Shown one piece after another: positions 7,885-15,855 of a stretch of 64,000 bases of DNA. Position numbers and translations under genes: made by a program. The first letter of the stretch is position 1, and each line of letters opens with the position of its first letter. Below the pieces are notes generated by a model. The model worked only from the letters and a program-made list of their open reading frames with translations, was not told where the DNA came from and ran no database searches. The DNA is from an uncultured Lachnospiraceae bacterium (GTDB lineage: Bacteria; Bacillota; Clostridia; Lachnospirales; Lachnospiraceae): positions 42,243 to 106,242 of the forward strand of contig CAJUTQ010000012.1 in the NCBI GenBank assembly GCA_910589265.1. The letters are read 5' to 3'.

Positions 7885-7904
7885 CTATCATAGAAAAGTA
7901 TTAT

Positions 7905-8020
7905 GCGCACTGGTGCAAAAGATATTATGTCCTTAAGGCGACTGCACTGGGGCAGCAAAGTGTGCAAGTCCCTCATGATTGAGAGGATGGGGAGCTAATG
8001 TGGGCTTGCCCACTTTGTTC
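7905..8020 (+). ncRNA. Possible structured RNA upstream of the CPBP gene
   Basis: This non-coding stretch is clearly less AT-rich than its surroundings. It contains a long stem, CAAAGTG-T-GCAAGTCC (7956-7971) with GGGCTTGC-C-CACTTTG (8002-8017), 16 positions with one mismatch and one wobble, enclosing a smaller CTCA/TGAG hairpin; short hairpins with GCACTGG loops precede it near 7904-7955. No T-tract follows, so it is not a terminator. I do not recognise a known riboswitch or RNA family. It may be a leader, a small RNA or a mobile-element remnant. Confidence 0.3.
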
Positions 8021-8039
8021 TATAGGAAAAGGTTCTATG

Positions 8040-8069
8040 TTGACATCATCTATAAAACTATAATATTAT
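8040..8069 (+). promoter_or_regulatory. Promoter of the CPBP gene cluster
   Basis: TTGACA at 8040-8045 and TATTAT at 8064-8069 with 18-bp spacing, about 60 bp before the first possible start. Confidence 0.55.
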
Positions 8070-8161
8070 AGTAAAAATAAAGGAAAGGAGAAGGTATCTT
8101 AGGAAGTTACATAGGAGAGGAAGGAGGCTGCTTTGAAAAACATTCTAATTACTTTTATAAA

Positions 8162-8938
8162 ATGCATTTTTTTTTCTTTGGATGGGCAATGATGTCCGCT
8201 ACTTTGAATTTATCCACTTCTAAGAATCCAGCTATTTGGAGACTGTGGGCAGAGATTATACCCCTCTTAGCCATGATTATTTTTACGTTTATCTTTTGGA
8301 TAATTGAAAAGAAAGAGATTGGGTTATGTTTGTTTAGCCATTCAAAAAAAGGAATTTTAGTAGGAATGGCAATGGGGATAGTGTGGTTGGGAACGCCGGT
8401 CGCTATTTTGAAGGCAATGAATATAATAGAAATAAATGGAAAGAACCATATTCCGTTACTTGCAGTATGGATATTGGCAGTTTTTTTCAATGCTGTCATG
8501 CAAGAACTTCTTGTGAGAGGATACTTATACCAGATGTTAAAGCAAAAGTATCATATTGTCCCAGCTGTTATTGTGACTACGGGCCTATTTACTTTTCTTC
8601 ATGGGGGAGCTTTGGAAGCAGGGGTTATTCCAGCAATGAATGTACTTACCATGAGCTTGCTTATGACAATACTCCTTGAATATTGTGGTTCTATTATTGC
8701 TCCGACAGTGGCACATTTTTTATGGAATGGAATAGGAGCTGTCATCTTGGGAGGCGTTTCTTTAGCAGATGATTATCCCCATTTGTTTCATATGGATTTT
8801 TTAGGAAATGACTTGTTGTCTGGGGGAGTGTGTAAAATAGAAGGAAGCATTGTTGTTTTGATAGTGAATTGTATATTTATACTTATTATTTTTCTTCTTA
8901 TGAAAAAACGAAAGGATTCCTATTTTGGGGAGAGATGA
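8162..8938 (+). CDS. CPBP-family intramembrane protein (CAAX-protease/bacteriocin-protection type)
   Basis: A 258-residue multi-pass membrane protein with the CPBP (Abi) motifs: QELLVRG (Q114-R119, the EExxxR site with Gln in the first Glu position), FTFLHGG (H147) and HFLWN (H185, N189). These residues form the zinc-type active site in family members that cleave membrane proteins. The Gln may alter or abolish activity. ATG 8162 has no ribosome site. A strong AGGAAGGAGG site lies before TTG 8133, which opens a frame (MKNILITFIKCIF) that meets this one at a run of nine T (8167-8175) but is out of register; the original gene may begin there. The stop overlaps the next start by ATGA. Confidence 0.75.
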   Translation: MHFFFFGWAMMSATLNLSTSKNPAIWRLWAEIIPLLAMIIFTFIFWIIEKKEIGLCLFSHSKKGILVGMAMGIVWLGTPVAILKAMNIIEINGKNHIPLLAVWILAVFFNAVMQELLVRGYLYQMLKQKYHIVPAVIVTTGLFTFLHGGALEAGVIPAMNVLTMSLLMTILLEYCGSIIAPTVAHFLWNGIGAVILGGVSLADDYPHLFHMDFLGNDLLSGGVCKIEGSIVVLIVNCIFILIIFLLMKKRKDSYFGER

Positions 8939-9135
8939 GGGACGGAAGATTTCAACAAGGAAAGAAGGCAAAAAAAGATATTTTTTTGTCCTGCTTAATC
9001 GTTGGATTGTTCCAATTCCCATGTTGGAAATTCTTTGTTCATATAGGGCCTTTGTTGGATTACGTACAAACGGATGATATCATGATTCAATATTATGAAG
9101 AAAAAATGGTATGTATAGCGTGGAGTGTTCTATGA
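8935..9135 (+). CDS. Small protein of unknown function, 66 aa
   Basis: ATG 8935 overlaps the CPBP stop (ATGA) and is preceded by GGGGAGAG; its own TGA at 9133-9135 overlaps the ATG of the following GNAT gene in the same ATGA way. Such double overlaps point to translational coupling and support a real gene. The product starts MRDGRFQQGKKAKKDIFLSC, with a basic N-terminus and a hydrophobic stretch (about residues 17-42, LIVGLFQFPCWKFFVHIGPLL) that could span the membrane once. I do not recognise a family. Confidence 0.45.
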   Translation: MRDGRFQQGKKAKKDIFLSCLIVGLFQFPCWKFFVHIGPLLDYVQTDDIMIQYYEEKMVCIAWSVL

Positions 9136-9590
9136 AATATAAAATAAAAAAACTACAAGAATATAAGAACTTAATAAATATTTCTGCTCATTGGTTTCAT
9201 TTGAAATGGAATCTTCCGGTTGAAGTATATCTTAAAAGTATGGAAAAGTGTATTGAAAACAAGAGTAATATACCACAATGGTATATTACAATGGTAAATG
9301 AGAAAATAGTAGGTGGACTAGGAGTTATAGAAAATGATTTTCATGACAGAAAAGAGTTATCTCCCAATATTTGCGCAGTTTACGTAGAAGAAAATTACCG
9401 TTGCCAAGGCATTGCAGGAGAAATGCTGGATTTTGCATGCCAAGATATGAAAGAGAGAGGGAGAGATACCTTATACCTTCTGACGGATCATACTTCCTTT
9501 TATGAACGGTATGGGTGGAATTTTTTTTCCATGGCACAAGGAGATGGGGAAACACATATGTCAAGAATATATATACATAAAGAAGTGTGA
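9132..9590 (+). CDS. GNAT-family N-acetyltransferase
   Basis: ATG 9132 is preferred over ATG 9111 because of the GTGGAG ribosome site and the ATGA overlap with the upstream small gene. The 152-residue product shows the GNAT motifs: VYVEENYRCQGIAGEMLDFA (acetyl-CoA loop, RxxGIA type) and the terminal HTSFYERYGWNFF strand-helix typical of the fold. Substrate unknown. It is the third member of a coupled set with the CPBP protein and the 66-residue protein. Confidence 0.82.
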   Translation: MKYKIKKLQEYKNLINISAHWFHLKWNLPVEVYLKSMEKCIENKSNIPQWYITMVNEKIVGGLGVIENDFHDRKELSPNICAVYVEENYRCQGIAGEMLDFACQDMKERGRDTLYLLTDHTSFYERYGWNFFSMAQGDGETHMSRIYIHKEV

Positions 9591-9820
9591 GAGGATTTTC
9601 TATTCTGCCTAAATTTTCTAGTAAAAAAATTTTAAGTCTCACATTGTAAAGATAGGCTCCTATGCTAAGTTTATCCTTTTAAAAAGTTAAGAAAAAGGAA
9701 GTGCTTGCTATTTTCTTTCATTCAGGTTATATTTTTATAGGAATTAAGAGATAGTATGAAAGTAGTGAGTAATAAACATAATTTATAACAAAAATAATTT
9801 GACTAGAAGGAGCATGGAGC

Positions 9821-11344
9821 ATGAGAGGAGTAGAAACACGTATTCAGGAAATCAGGCATAGAATCTTTAGGGAGGTAGCCCGTATGGCTTACCATACAGA
9901 ATGGCCAGTAGATAAAAGAATAGAGGAGCTTCCATATAAGATTATTCCCGGAGAAGTGGGAAATTATCGCCATGATGTTTTTTTAGAAAGGGCAATTGTA
10001 GGGGAGCGTCTTCGTCTGGCAATGGGGCTTCCTTATCGCAGCGCGGCAGATCACGCCCCTATTTCAGATGATATTATGTTGGCAGACAGGGCTGAGACTT
10101 ATTATACTCCTCCTTTGATCAACGTCATTAAATTTGCATGTAATGCCTGTTATGAGAAGAAAGTTTTTGTGACAGACGGGTGTCAGGGATGCCTGGCTCA
10201 TCCTTGTGAAGAAGTTTGCCCGACAAACGCAATTTATATCAATAGAAGCAATGGACGTTCCCGTATTGATCAGGAAAAGTGTATTAAATGTGGAAGATGT
10301 GCCGAGGTTTGCGCCTATCATGCCATTATTGTCCAGGAGCGTCCTTGTGCAGCAGCCTGTGGAGTAGACGCCATTCATTCCGATGAGAATGGAAAGGCAG
10401 ACATTGACTACGAAAAATGTGTATCTTGTGGAATGTGTCTTGTAAACTGTCCCTTTGGGGCCATTGCAGATAAATCTCAGATTTTTCAGGTAATTCGGGC
10501 TATACAGTCAGGAGAACGAGTCTATGCAGCAGTGGCCCCAGCTTTTGTGGGCCAGTTTGGGCCCAAGGTGACACCAGGAAAGCTTAGGGCTGCTATGAAG
10601 GAGTTAGGCTTTGCGGATGTATTTGAGGTAGCAGTAGGGGCAGACTTATGTGCCACTCAGGAAGCCGAAGACTTTGTTAAAGAAGTGCCAGAAAAGCTTC
10701 CGTTTATGGCAACTTCCTGCTGTCCTGCCTGGTCTATGATGGCAAAGAAGTTTTTCCCAGAAATCAGCCATTGTATTTCCATGGCTTTAACTCCTATGAC
10801 GTTGACTGCCCGCCTTATTAAGAGATATCATAAAAAGGCCAAAGTAGTATTTATTGGACCTTGCGCTGCTAAAAAATTAGAAGCAATGAGAAGTGATATT
10901 CGAAGTGATGTAGATTTTGTCCTTACCTTTGAAGAAATGGCAGGAATATTTGATGCGAAGCATGTAGATATAGAAAATATGGAAGAGGATCCAGAAGGAG
11001 TGAATGACGCTTCCACAGATGGCCGTAATTTTGCAGTATCTGGGGGAGTAGCTACCTCTGTAGTAGGAGTTATCCATGATAAATATCCTGAGCGTGAGAT
11101 CAAAGTTGCCAATGGAGAAGGGCTTAGGGAGTGCAGGAAGCTTTTAGCAATGGCAAAGGCAGGAAAATATGACGGATACCTTTTGGAAGGTATGGCATGT
11201 CCAGGAGGATGTGTTGCTGGGGCTGGGACAATGCAGCCAATAAAAAAATCTCAGACTGCAGTAAACTTATACGCATCAAAGGCCAATCACAAAGTATCCA
11301 ATAAAACAGAGCATGTAAAAGAATTAGACCGGTTAGTGAAATAA
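9821..11344 (+). CDS. [FeFe] hydrogenase, group B (monomeric)
   Basis: A 507-residue enzyme with an N-terminal cysteine-rich region (CNAC at 107-110; CQGCLAHPCEEVC at 121-133), two 4Fe-4S ferredoxin motifs (CIKCGRC-x3-C at 154-164 and CVSCGMC-x3-C at 200-210) and the H-cluster domain with L1 TSCCPAW (298-304), L2 GPCAAKK (346-352) and L3 EGMACPGGCVAGAG (456-469). These are the ligands of the H-cluster that interconverts protons and hydrogen. The order and length fit the group B family (FeFe_hydrog_B1) of anaerobic Firmicutes, whose physiological partner is unclear. An AGAAGGAG ribosome site precedes ATG 9821. The maturation genes hydEFG are not in the window. Confidence 0.92.
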   Translation: MRGVETRIQEIRHRIFREVARMAYHTEWPVDKRIEELPYKIIPGEVGNYRHDVFLERAIVGERLRLAMGLPYRSAADHAPISDDIMLADRAETYYTPPLINVIKFACNACYEKKVFVTDGCQGCLAHPCEEVCPTNAIYINRSNGRSRIDQEKCIKCGRCAEVCAYHAIIVQERPCAAACGVDAIHSDENGKADIDYEKCVSCGMCLVNCPFGAIADKSQIFQVIRAIQSGERVYAAVAPAFVGQFGPKVTPGKLRAAMKELGFADVFEVAVGADLCATQEAEDFVKEVPEKLPFMATSCCPAWSMMAKKFFPEISHCISMALTPMTLTARLIKRYHKKAKVVFIGPCAAKKLEAMRSDIRSDVDFVLTFEEMAGIFDAKHVDIENMEEDPEGVNDASTDGRNFAVSGGVATSVVGVIHDKYPEREIKVANGEGLRECRKLLAMAKAGKYDGYLLEGMACPGGCVAGAGTMQPIKKSQTAVNLYASKANHKVSNKTEHVKELDRLVK

Positions 11345-11398
11345 AAAGCAGGGATTCTACTGGGGAAAATATTGTTGAAATGAAAGGGGGCTTTTTCC

Positions 11399-11758
11399 TT
11401 GGGATGTTTGGGAAATGCACTATGGTTTTGTCTGGGAGGAATATGGATGGGAATTTCGTGGGTAGTTGCAGGATGCATTTGGAGTATTACCATTATTGGC
11501 CTGCCTATTGGATTGCAGTGTTTTAAACTGGCTTCCCTTGCCTTTTTTCCTTTTGGAAAAGAGATCAAGTATGGAGGAGGGACAGCTTCTTTTCTAGCAA
11601 ATATATTATGGCTTGTAATAAGTGGACTGTTTCTTGCTATGGAGGCTCTTGTAATTGGACTGTTTTTATGTATGACTATTATTGGCATTCCTTTTGGCTT
11701 ACAATGTTTTAAAATTGCAAAGCTGTCCTTGATGCCTTTTGGCGCTCAAATTGTATAA
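11399..11758 (+). CDS. YccF-domain (DUF307-type) membrane protein
   Basis: A 119-residue protein from TTG 11399 (AAAGGGGG ribosome site). It has two near-repeats of a hydrophobic unit ending IIGLPIGLQCFKLASLAFFP (first) and IIGIPFGLQCFKIAKLSLMP (second), each followed by FG, the hallmark of the YccF family of small inner-membrane proteins with unknown function. About four membrane segments. It begins 54 bp after the hydrogenase and may be co-transcribed with it, without evident functional link. Confidence 0.82.
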   Translation: MGCLGNALWFCLGGIWMGISWVVAGCIWSITIIGLPIGLQCFKLASLAFFPFGKEIKYGGGTASFLANILWLVISGLFLAMEALVIGLFLCMTIIGIPFGLQCFKIAKLSLMPFGAQIV

Positions 11759-11815
11759 AAAGGCAATATATCAGAATGAAAGAATACATTTATTGAAAAG
11801 AAAAGGGTGTAATGC

Positions 11816-12715
11816 ATGGAGAAGAGAAGGATAATATTAACAGCTTTTGGGCTAAGTTGCGCTATCAGTACAGCAGGATGCACAAGCAAGCCACAAGAGA
11901 GCTTTCCAGCGGGCAACAGTTCTAAAATAGAGGAGGAAAAGAACGTAGGGGAAGAGGAGAATGGAGAAGATCCTCCACTAAAAGAAGAGATCAATGGATC
12001 ATTAGAAGAAGGGCAGGAAACGAAAGAGACTCAAGGGGAAGGGGTCGAAGTCGTATATACAGAAGAACTGCGGGATGAAAAGGGAGAGGATGGCGTATCC
12101 CTTCTTTCTGTAAAAGAAATTTTTCCATCCATCACAATAAAAGGAAAAGAAGAGGCAGCAAAGAAAATAAATGATTATTATGTTAAGGAAAAGGAAGAAT
12201 TTCAGACACATGTAAATATGGCCCTGTCTATGGCAAAAGATGGATATACTTATGCAAAGGAGGAGGGGATGGCAGAAGAAGGATGGAATGGCTATATGAT
12301 AGAGAGAAGCTATTCCACTGCCTATTCCAATGGGAAGCTTATCAGTATTTTATCAGGAAATTATGAATATTTAGGGGGAGCTCACCCCAATTATGGAACA
12401 ACCGCTGATGTTTTTGAGCTTTCTACAGGAGAAAGGCTGACACTGGATAAAATTTTTAAAAATAAGGAAGCAGCTATTTCCCATATGGAACAACACATCA
12501 TAGGCCAGATTAAGGAACGAGGAGAAGAAAATTTTTTCCCAGAGTATGAGAAGTCTATAAAAACTATTTTGGAAGGTGGGTTTTGGTATTTTTCAGATAG
12601 GGGTATAGAGATTATAAGCAACCCTTATATGCTGGCGCCTTATGCGGCAGGAGAGATAGAATTTACCATTCCTTATGAGGAGCTAACAGAGCTAAAGGAA
12701 GAATATAAAGAATAG
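11816..12715 (+). CDS. Lipoprotein with DUF4163/DUF3298 (RsiV-like) domain
   Basis: A 299-residue exported protein with a lipobox ISTAGC (C22), a long acidic linker (residues about 28-75, rich in Glu) and a C-terminal domain with YEYLGGAHPNYGT and STGERLTLDKIFK, characteristic of the DUF3298 fold found in the lysozyme-binding anti-sigma factor RsiV and in many clostridial lipoproteins. It probably sits on the outer face of the membrane; ligand unknown. A diverged relative is at 44571-45446. Confidence 0.82.
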   Translation: MEKRRIILTAFGLSCAISTAGCTSKPQESFPAGNSSKIEEEKNVGEEENGEDPPLKEEINGSLEEGQETKETQGEGVEVVYTEELRDEKGEDGVSLLSVKEIFPSITIKGKEEAAKKINDYYVKEKEEFQTHVNMALSMAKDGYTYAKEEGMAEEGWNGYMIERSYSTAYSNGKLISILSGNYEYLGGAHPNYGTTADVFELSTGERLTLDKIFKNKEAAISHMEQHIIGQIKERGEENFFPEYEKSIKTILEGGFWYFSDRGIEIISNPYMLAPYAAGEIEFTIPYEELTELKEEYKE

Positions 12716-12725
12716 GCAAATGTAT

Positions 12726-12762
12726 TAGTCTACATATATGTAATATACATCTATGCAGACTA
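12726..12762. repeat. Imperfect inverted repeat after the lipoprotein gene
   Basis: TAGTCT (12726-12731) and AGACTA (12757-12762) enclose a second CATA/TATG pairing. Only TTT follows, so it is at best a weak terminator. Confidence 0.4.
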
Positions 12763-12823
12763 TTTAAGGAGGAAGACTAGGAAGTGCCTTTTTAGGTTGT
12801 ATCATAGATAAGTGGTAAAGCAG

Positions 12824-12852
12824 TTGTATTTTTTCATAAGATACGTTATACT
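12824..12852 (+). promoter_or_regulatory. Promoter of the phasin-like gene
   Basis: TTGTAT at 12824-12829 and TATACT at 12847-12852 with 17-bp spacing, about 40 bp before the start. Confidence 0.6.
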
Positions 12853-12893
12853 GAAAAAGTACATGAGTTCTATGGAAAGAAAGGATGATTGCT

Positions 12894-13247
12894 ATGGATT
12901 TAGGAGATGGATTAAAGAAAGTTTTTTTGGCTGGAATAGGGGCAATGGCTGCTACAGCAGACGCAACAAAAGATTTAGTTGATTCCTTGGTGAAAAAGGG
13001 AGAGCTGACTGTAGAAGAGGGAAGAGCTTTTCATGAGGAGTTGAAAAAGAACGCCAAAGAAAAAGTTAAGGAGCATGTAAGTATCAATATAACAAAGGAA
13101 TATATTGATTTAAGCGGGAATTTGGACAAGCTGTCTAAGGAAGAGAGAGAGCATTTAAAAGAGAAATTAATGGAAATGGAAAGGGAAGAAGCTTTAAAAA
13201 AAGAGGAAGAGAATAAGGAAGAAGAGAGTAAAGAATCAGAGGAGTAG
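12894..13247 (+). CDS. Phasin-like coiled-coil protein
   Basis: The start at ATG 12894 is preferred because AAAGGA lies 8 nt upstream; ATG 12885 has its ribosome site too close. The 117-residue product begins MDLGDGLKKVFLAGIGAMAA, followed by DSLVKKGELTVEEGRAFHEE, matching the poly(hydroxyalkanoate)-granule-associated (phasin) family pattern. The C-terminal third is highly charged and likely coiled coil (Glu/Lys rich). No polymer synthesis gene is nearby, so a granule role is not implied. It is monocistronic, between its own promoter and terminator. Confidence 0.65.
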   Translation: MDLGDGLKKVFLAGIGAMAATADATKDLVDSLVKKGELTVEEGRAFHEELKKNAKEKVKEHVSINITKEYIDLSGNLDKLSKEEREHLKEKLMEMEREEALKKEEENKEEESKESEE

Positions 13248-13274
13248 TATTTATAGGATGTACTCCTATATAGG

Positions 13275-13315
13275 GAACATGGTTAGCGTATGTTGCGCTG
13301 ACTATGTTCTTTTTT
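13275..13315 (+). terminator. Terminator after the phasin-like gene
   Basis: A 14-bp stem (13275-13288 with 13296-13309, two G-U pairs) is followed by TTTTTT. Confidence 0.85.
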
Positions 13316-13417
13316 CTTTGATGAAAAGTTCCTCTGAAATTTTCTATAAAAAAATCCTAATGGGGAAAGGTACACCTTTTTATAAAGAGGAACATATACA
13401 TGAAAGAGAGGTAAATA

Positions 13418-13513
13418 ATGGAGGAAAAAGATTGCAAAATATTACAAAAAAATGTAGGAAATTACATGGATATTACAAAAGAATTAAGCAATAATATCAG
13501 AAAAAAGGATTAA
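13418..13513 (+). CDS. Possible small peptide, 31 aa
   Basis: ATG 13418 has a GAGAGG ribosome site 7 nt upstream. The peptide starts MEEKDCKILQKNVGNYMDIT and continues KELSNNIRKKD, soluble and charged with no hydrophobic segment. It ends about 55 bp before the extended -10 of the ABC operon. I recognise no family; chance occurrence is possible. Confidence 0.3.
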   Translation: MEEKDCKILQKNVGNYMDITKELSNNIRKKD

Positions 13514-13564
13514 GAAAAACTTAAGAAAATTACTGGAAAATTATATGCGAATAGAAAGAGAGTA

Positions 13565-13573
13565 TGCTATAAT
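13565..13573 (+). promoter_or_regulatory. Extended -10 promoter of the ABC/MBOAT operon
   Basis: TG at 13565-13566 one base before a perfect TATAAT at 13568-13573; no good -35 is seen. It lies 61 bp before the ATPase start. The rest of the gap from 13316 holds only the possible 31-residue frame. Confidence 0.5.
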
Positions 13574-13633
13574 AAAAGCCACGTATATAAAATTGTAGTA
13601 AAATGTCGCAAGAAGGAAAAAAGGGGCGTTTAT

Positions 13634-14368
13634 TTGGAAGCAAAAAAAAAGCCAGTTATCCAAGTGAAAAATTTATACAAAGTTTACCATGTAGGAGAGA
13701 CCAGGGTTAGGGCATTAAATGGGGTAGATTTTACTATTCACAGGGGAGAATTTTGCTCTATCGTGGGAACATCAGGTTCTGGGAAATCGACGCTTTTGAA
13801 CATGCTGGCTGGTTTAGAAAAACCTACAAAGGGAGAAATTATCATTGCAGGTCATCACATTGAAAAATTAAACGAGAGCCAGCTTGTGAAATTTAGAAGG
13901 GAGCAGGTGGGGTTCATTTTCCAGTCTTTTAATCTTTTAGGCACCATGGATGCAATAGAAAACGTAGCTTTGCCCCTTACTTTTCGGGGAATGGCTAAAA
14001 AGGAAAGGACGATGAGGGCTGAGAAGGTACTTGATTTAGTAGGGCTAAAAAAGCATAAAAGACATAAGCCTTCTCAAATGTCTGGAGGACAGCAGCAAAG
14101 AGTGGGGGTGGCGAGAGCTTTGGTTGTACAGCCTCAAATTATTTTTGCCGATGAACCTACAGGTAATTTAGATTCCAACACTTCTGCAGAAGTAATGGAG
14201 CTGATGCGAAAAATTATACGGGAGCAAAATCAGACCTTAGTTATGGTTACCCATGACAATAGTCTGGCCCAAATAGCCGATAGAATTTTTCATATTAAAG
14301 ACGGCAAGTTAATAAAAGTAGAAGAAAAATGGAAAGAACAAGAGACAGAAGAAAAAGCAGAGGAGTAA
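13634..14368 (+). CDS. ABC transporter ATP-binding protein, MacB/LolD type
   Basis: A 244-residue ATPase from TTG 13634. It has Walker A GTSGSGKS (45-52), Q-loop FQSFNLLG (96-103), signature SGGQQQR (150-156), Walker B IIFADEPTGNLDS (169-181) and the switch histidine in MVTHD. GNLDS and the overall pattern are those of the MacB/LolD/FtsE group that powers mechanotransmission rather than classical transport. It is followed by an exported protein and a MacB-type permease, its likely partners. Confidence 0.92.
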   Translation: MEAKKKPVIQVKNLYKVYHVGETRVRALNGVDFTIHRGEFCSIVGTSGSGKSTLLNMLAGLEKPTKGEIIIAGHHIEKLNESQLVKFRREQVGFIFQSFNLLGTMDAIENVALPLTFRGMAKKERTMRAEKVLDLVGLKKHKRHKPSQMSGGQQQRVGVARALVVQPQIIFADEPTGNLDSNTSAEVMELMRKIIREQNQTLVMVTHDNSLAQIADRIFHIKDGKLIKVEEKWKEQETEEKAEE

Positions 14369-14373
14369 AGAAA

Positions 14374-15855
14374 ATGTGGAAAAAAGGCATCGCAAAGTTT
14401 TTTTTGCTGTTCATGTGTTGGATAGGAACCTTGCCAGTTTGCCAGCCAATCTGGGCAGACGAAGTGGTGGACGATACAGAGAGTGCATCTGATAATTCCG
14501 TTCCTAGCTCTACTAGCAGCTATGTTGTGGTAGGAAGCAATTGGGTAACCCCAGTGGCAAATTATGGGGAGGCAGTCATTATAACTTTGCCCATTGTAAA
14601 TATGGGAAAGTCGGATATGAGAGATGTTGTTGTGACTCCAGTTATCTCTACAAAGACAGAGGAGTTCCCCTTTGAAATTGATTTGACTGGTTATAGTTTA
14701 AAGTTTGACCGGCTTATGGGGGAGAACAGTAGTATGAATATAACGGATAGAACAAAAGATTTGTTTTGGACTTTTCGAACAAGGACAGATGTAAAGAACG
14801 GATACTATAAAATTGATTATCAAATTCAATTTACCAATGATGCTTGTGAGCAGGAGGAAGTAACCATTTCCACATATGTATTGGCTGTTGGAAAGCCAGG
14901 TTCAGGAGACATAAATGGTACGGATGAGGAAAATAAAAAAGTTTCCACTCCCCGCCTTATTGTCACTGGATTTGAAACAGATCCAGAGGAGGTTTATGCA
15001 GGGAACACTTTCACTTTAACACTTCATATTCTAAATACTTCCAGGAAGACTTCTGTCATGAATGTAGAGATTGACTTAGTGGCAGCAGTGGAAGGAAAGG
15101 AGCAGGATACAACATATTATGCTTTTTTGCCTGTCTCTGGATCGAGCACAGTTTTTGTGGAGTCCCTTGCCCCTGGAGGGATGACGGATATCTCTATTGA
15201 AATGGCTGCCAGGGCAGATCTGGCCCAAAAGCCCTATGTGCTAGAGGTAAAGATGAAGTATGAAGATTCTGATGCAAACCCTTTTGAAGGGGCGGCCAAT
15301 GTGTCTATTCCTGTTAAACAAGAGATGAAGTTTGAGACGAGTACTCCAGAAATAATGCCATCAAGCATTGATGTGGGGAGTGAGTCCAATGTCATGTTCA
15401 GCATTTATAACACAGGCAAAACAAAACTATATAATATACAAGTAAAGTTTCAGGCAGACTCTATTACAGGAGGAGATGCCTTTGTAGGAAATTTGGAATC
15501 TGGAGCTACAGGAAATGTAGATGTCATGCTGACAGGGGCCCAGGAGACAGTAGATGAAGGAAAGGTAGATGTCATTATATCTTATGAAGATGAAACAAGC
15601 AAAGTATATACGAGAAAGGAGGAAATAGAGCTCTTTGTCACCCAGCCTATCATGGAGGAAGAGTTTGGGGAAGAGGATATGGAAGGAATGGACGGGGAAG
15701 AGGAGACAGGTATGAACCCATGGATAACGAGAGGAATTGTAGGAGGAGTCATTCTCTTAGGGGGGATTGCCTCATGGGTTACAATACGTAAAAAGAAGAA
15801 AAAGGCAATGGAACTTAAGCTGTTGGAAGAGGAGCTGGAAGACGAGGGAAAATAA
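14374..15855 (+). CDS. Exported membrane-anchored protein with NEW3/CARDB-like repeats
   Basis: ATG 14374 (AGAGGAG ribosome site) gives a Sec signal peptide (MWKKGIAKFFLLFMCWIGTL, cleavage near the following WADE). The 493-residue mature region contains several beta-rich repeats of immunoglobulin-like type around YAGNTFTLTLHILNTSRKTS and DVGSESNVMFSIYNTGKTKL, as in COG1361 S-layer-like/CARDB domains. Near the C-terminus is one membrane segment (GIVGGVILLGGIASWVTI) and a short lysine/glutamate-rich cytoplasmic tail. Placed between ATPase and permease, it may be the extracellular partner of the ABC complex, analogous in position to MacA, but not homologous in sequence as far as I can see. Confidence 0.72.
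   Translation: MWKKGIAKFFLLFMCWIGTLPVCQPIWADEVVDDTESASDNSVPSSTSSYVVVGSNWVTPVANYGEAVIITLPIVNMGKSDMRDVVVTPVISTKTEEFPFEIDLTGYSLKFDRLMGENSSMNITDRTKDLFWTFRTRTDVKNGYYKIDYQIQFTNDACEQEEVTISTYVLAVGKPGSGDINGTDEENKKVSTPRLIVTGFETDPEEVYAGNTFTLTLHILNTSRKTSVMNVEIDLVAAVEGKEQDTTYYAFLPVSGSSTVFVESLAPGGMTDISIEMAARADLAQKPYVLEVKMKYEDSDANPFEGAANVSIPVKQEMKFETSTPEIMPSSIDVGSESNVMFSIYNTGKTKLYNIQVKFQADSITGGDAFVGNLESGATGNVDVMLTGAQETVDEGKVDVIISYEDETSKVYTRKEEIELFVTQPIMEEEFGEEDMEGMDGEEETGMNPWITRGIVGGVILLGGIASWVTIRKKKKKAMELKLLEEELEDEGK

Noticed and set aside
13258..13494. Plus-strand 78-codon frame
   Set aside because: It reads straight through the phasin-gene terminator hairpin and the separate 31-codon frame.
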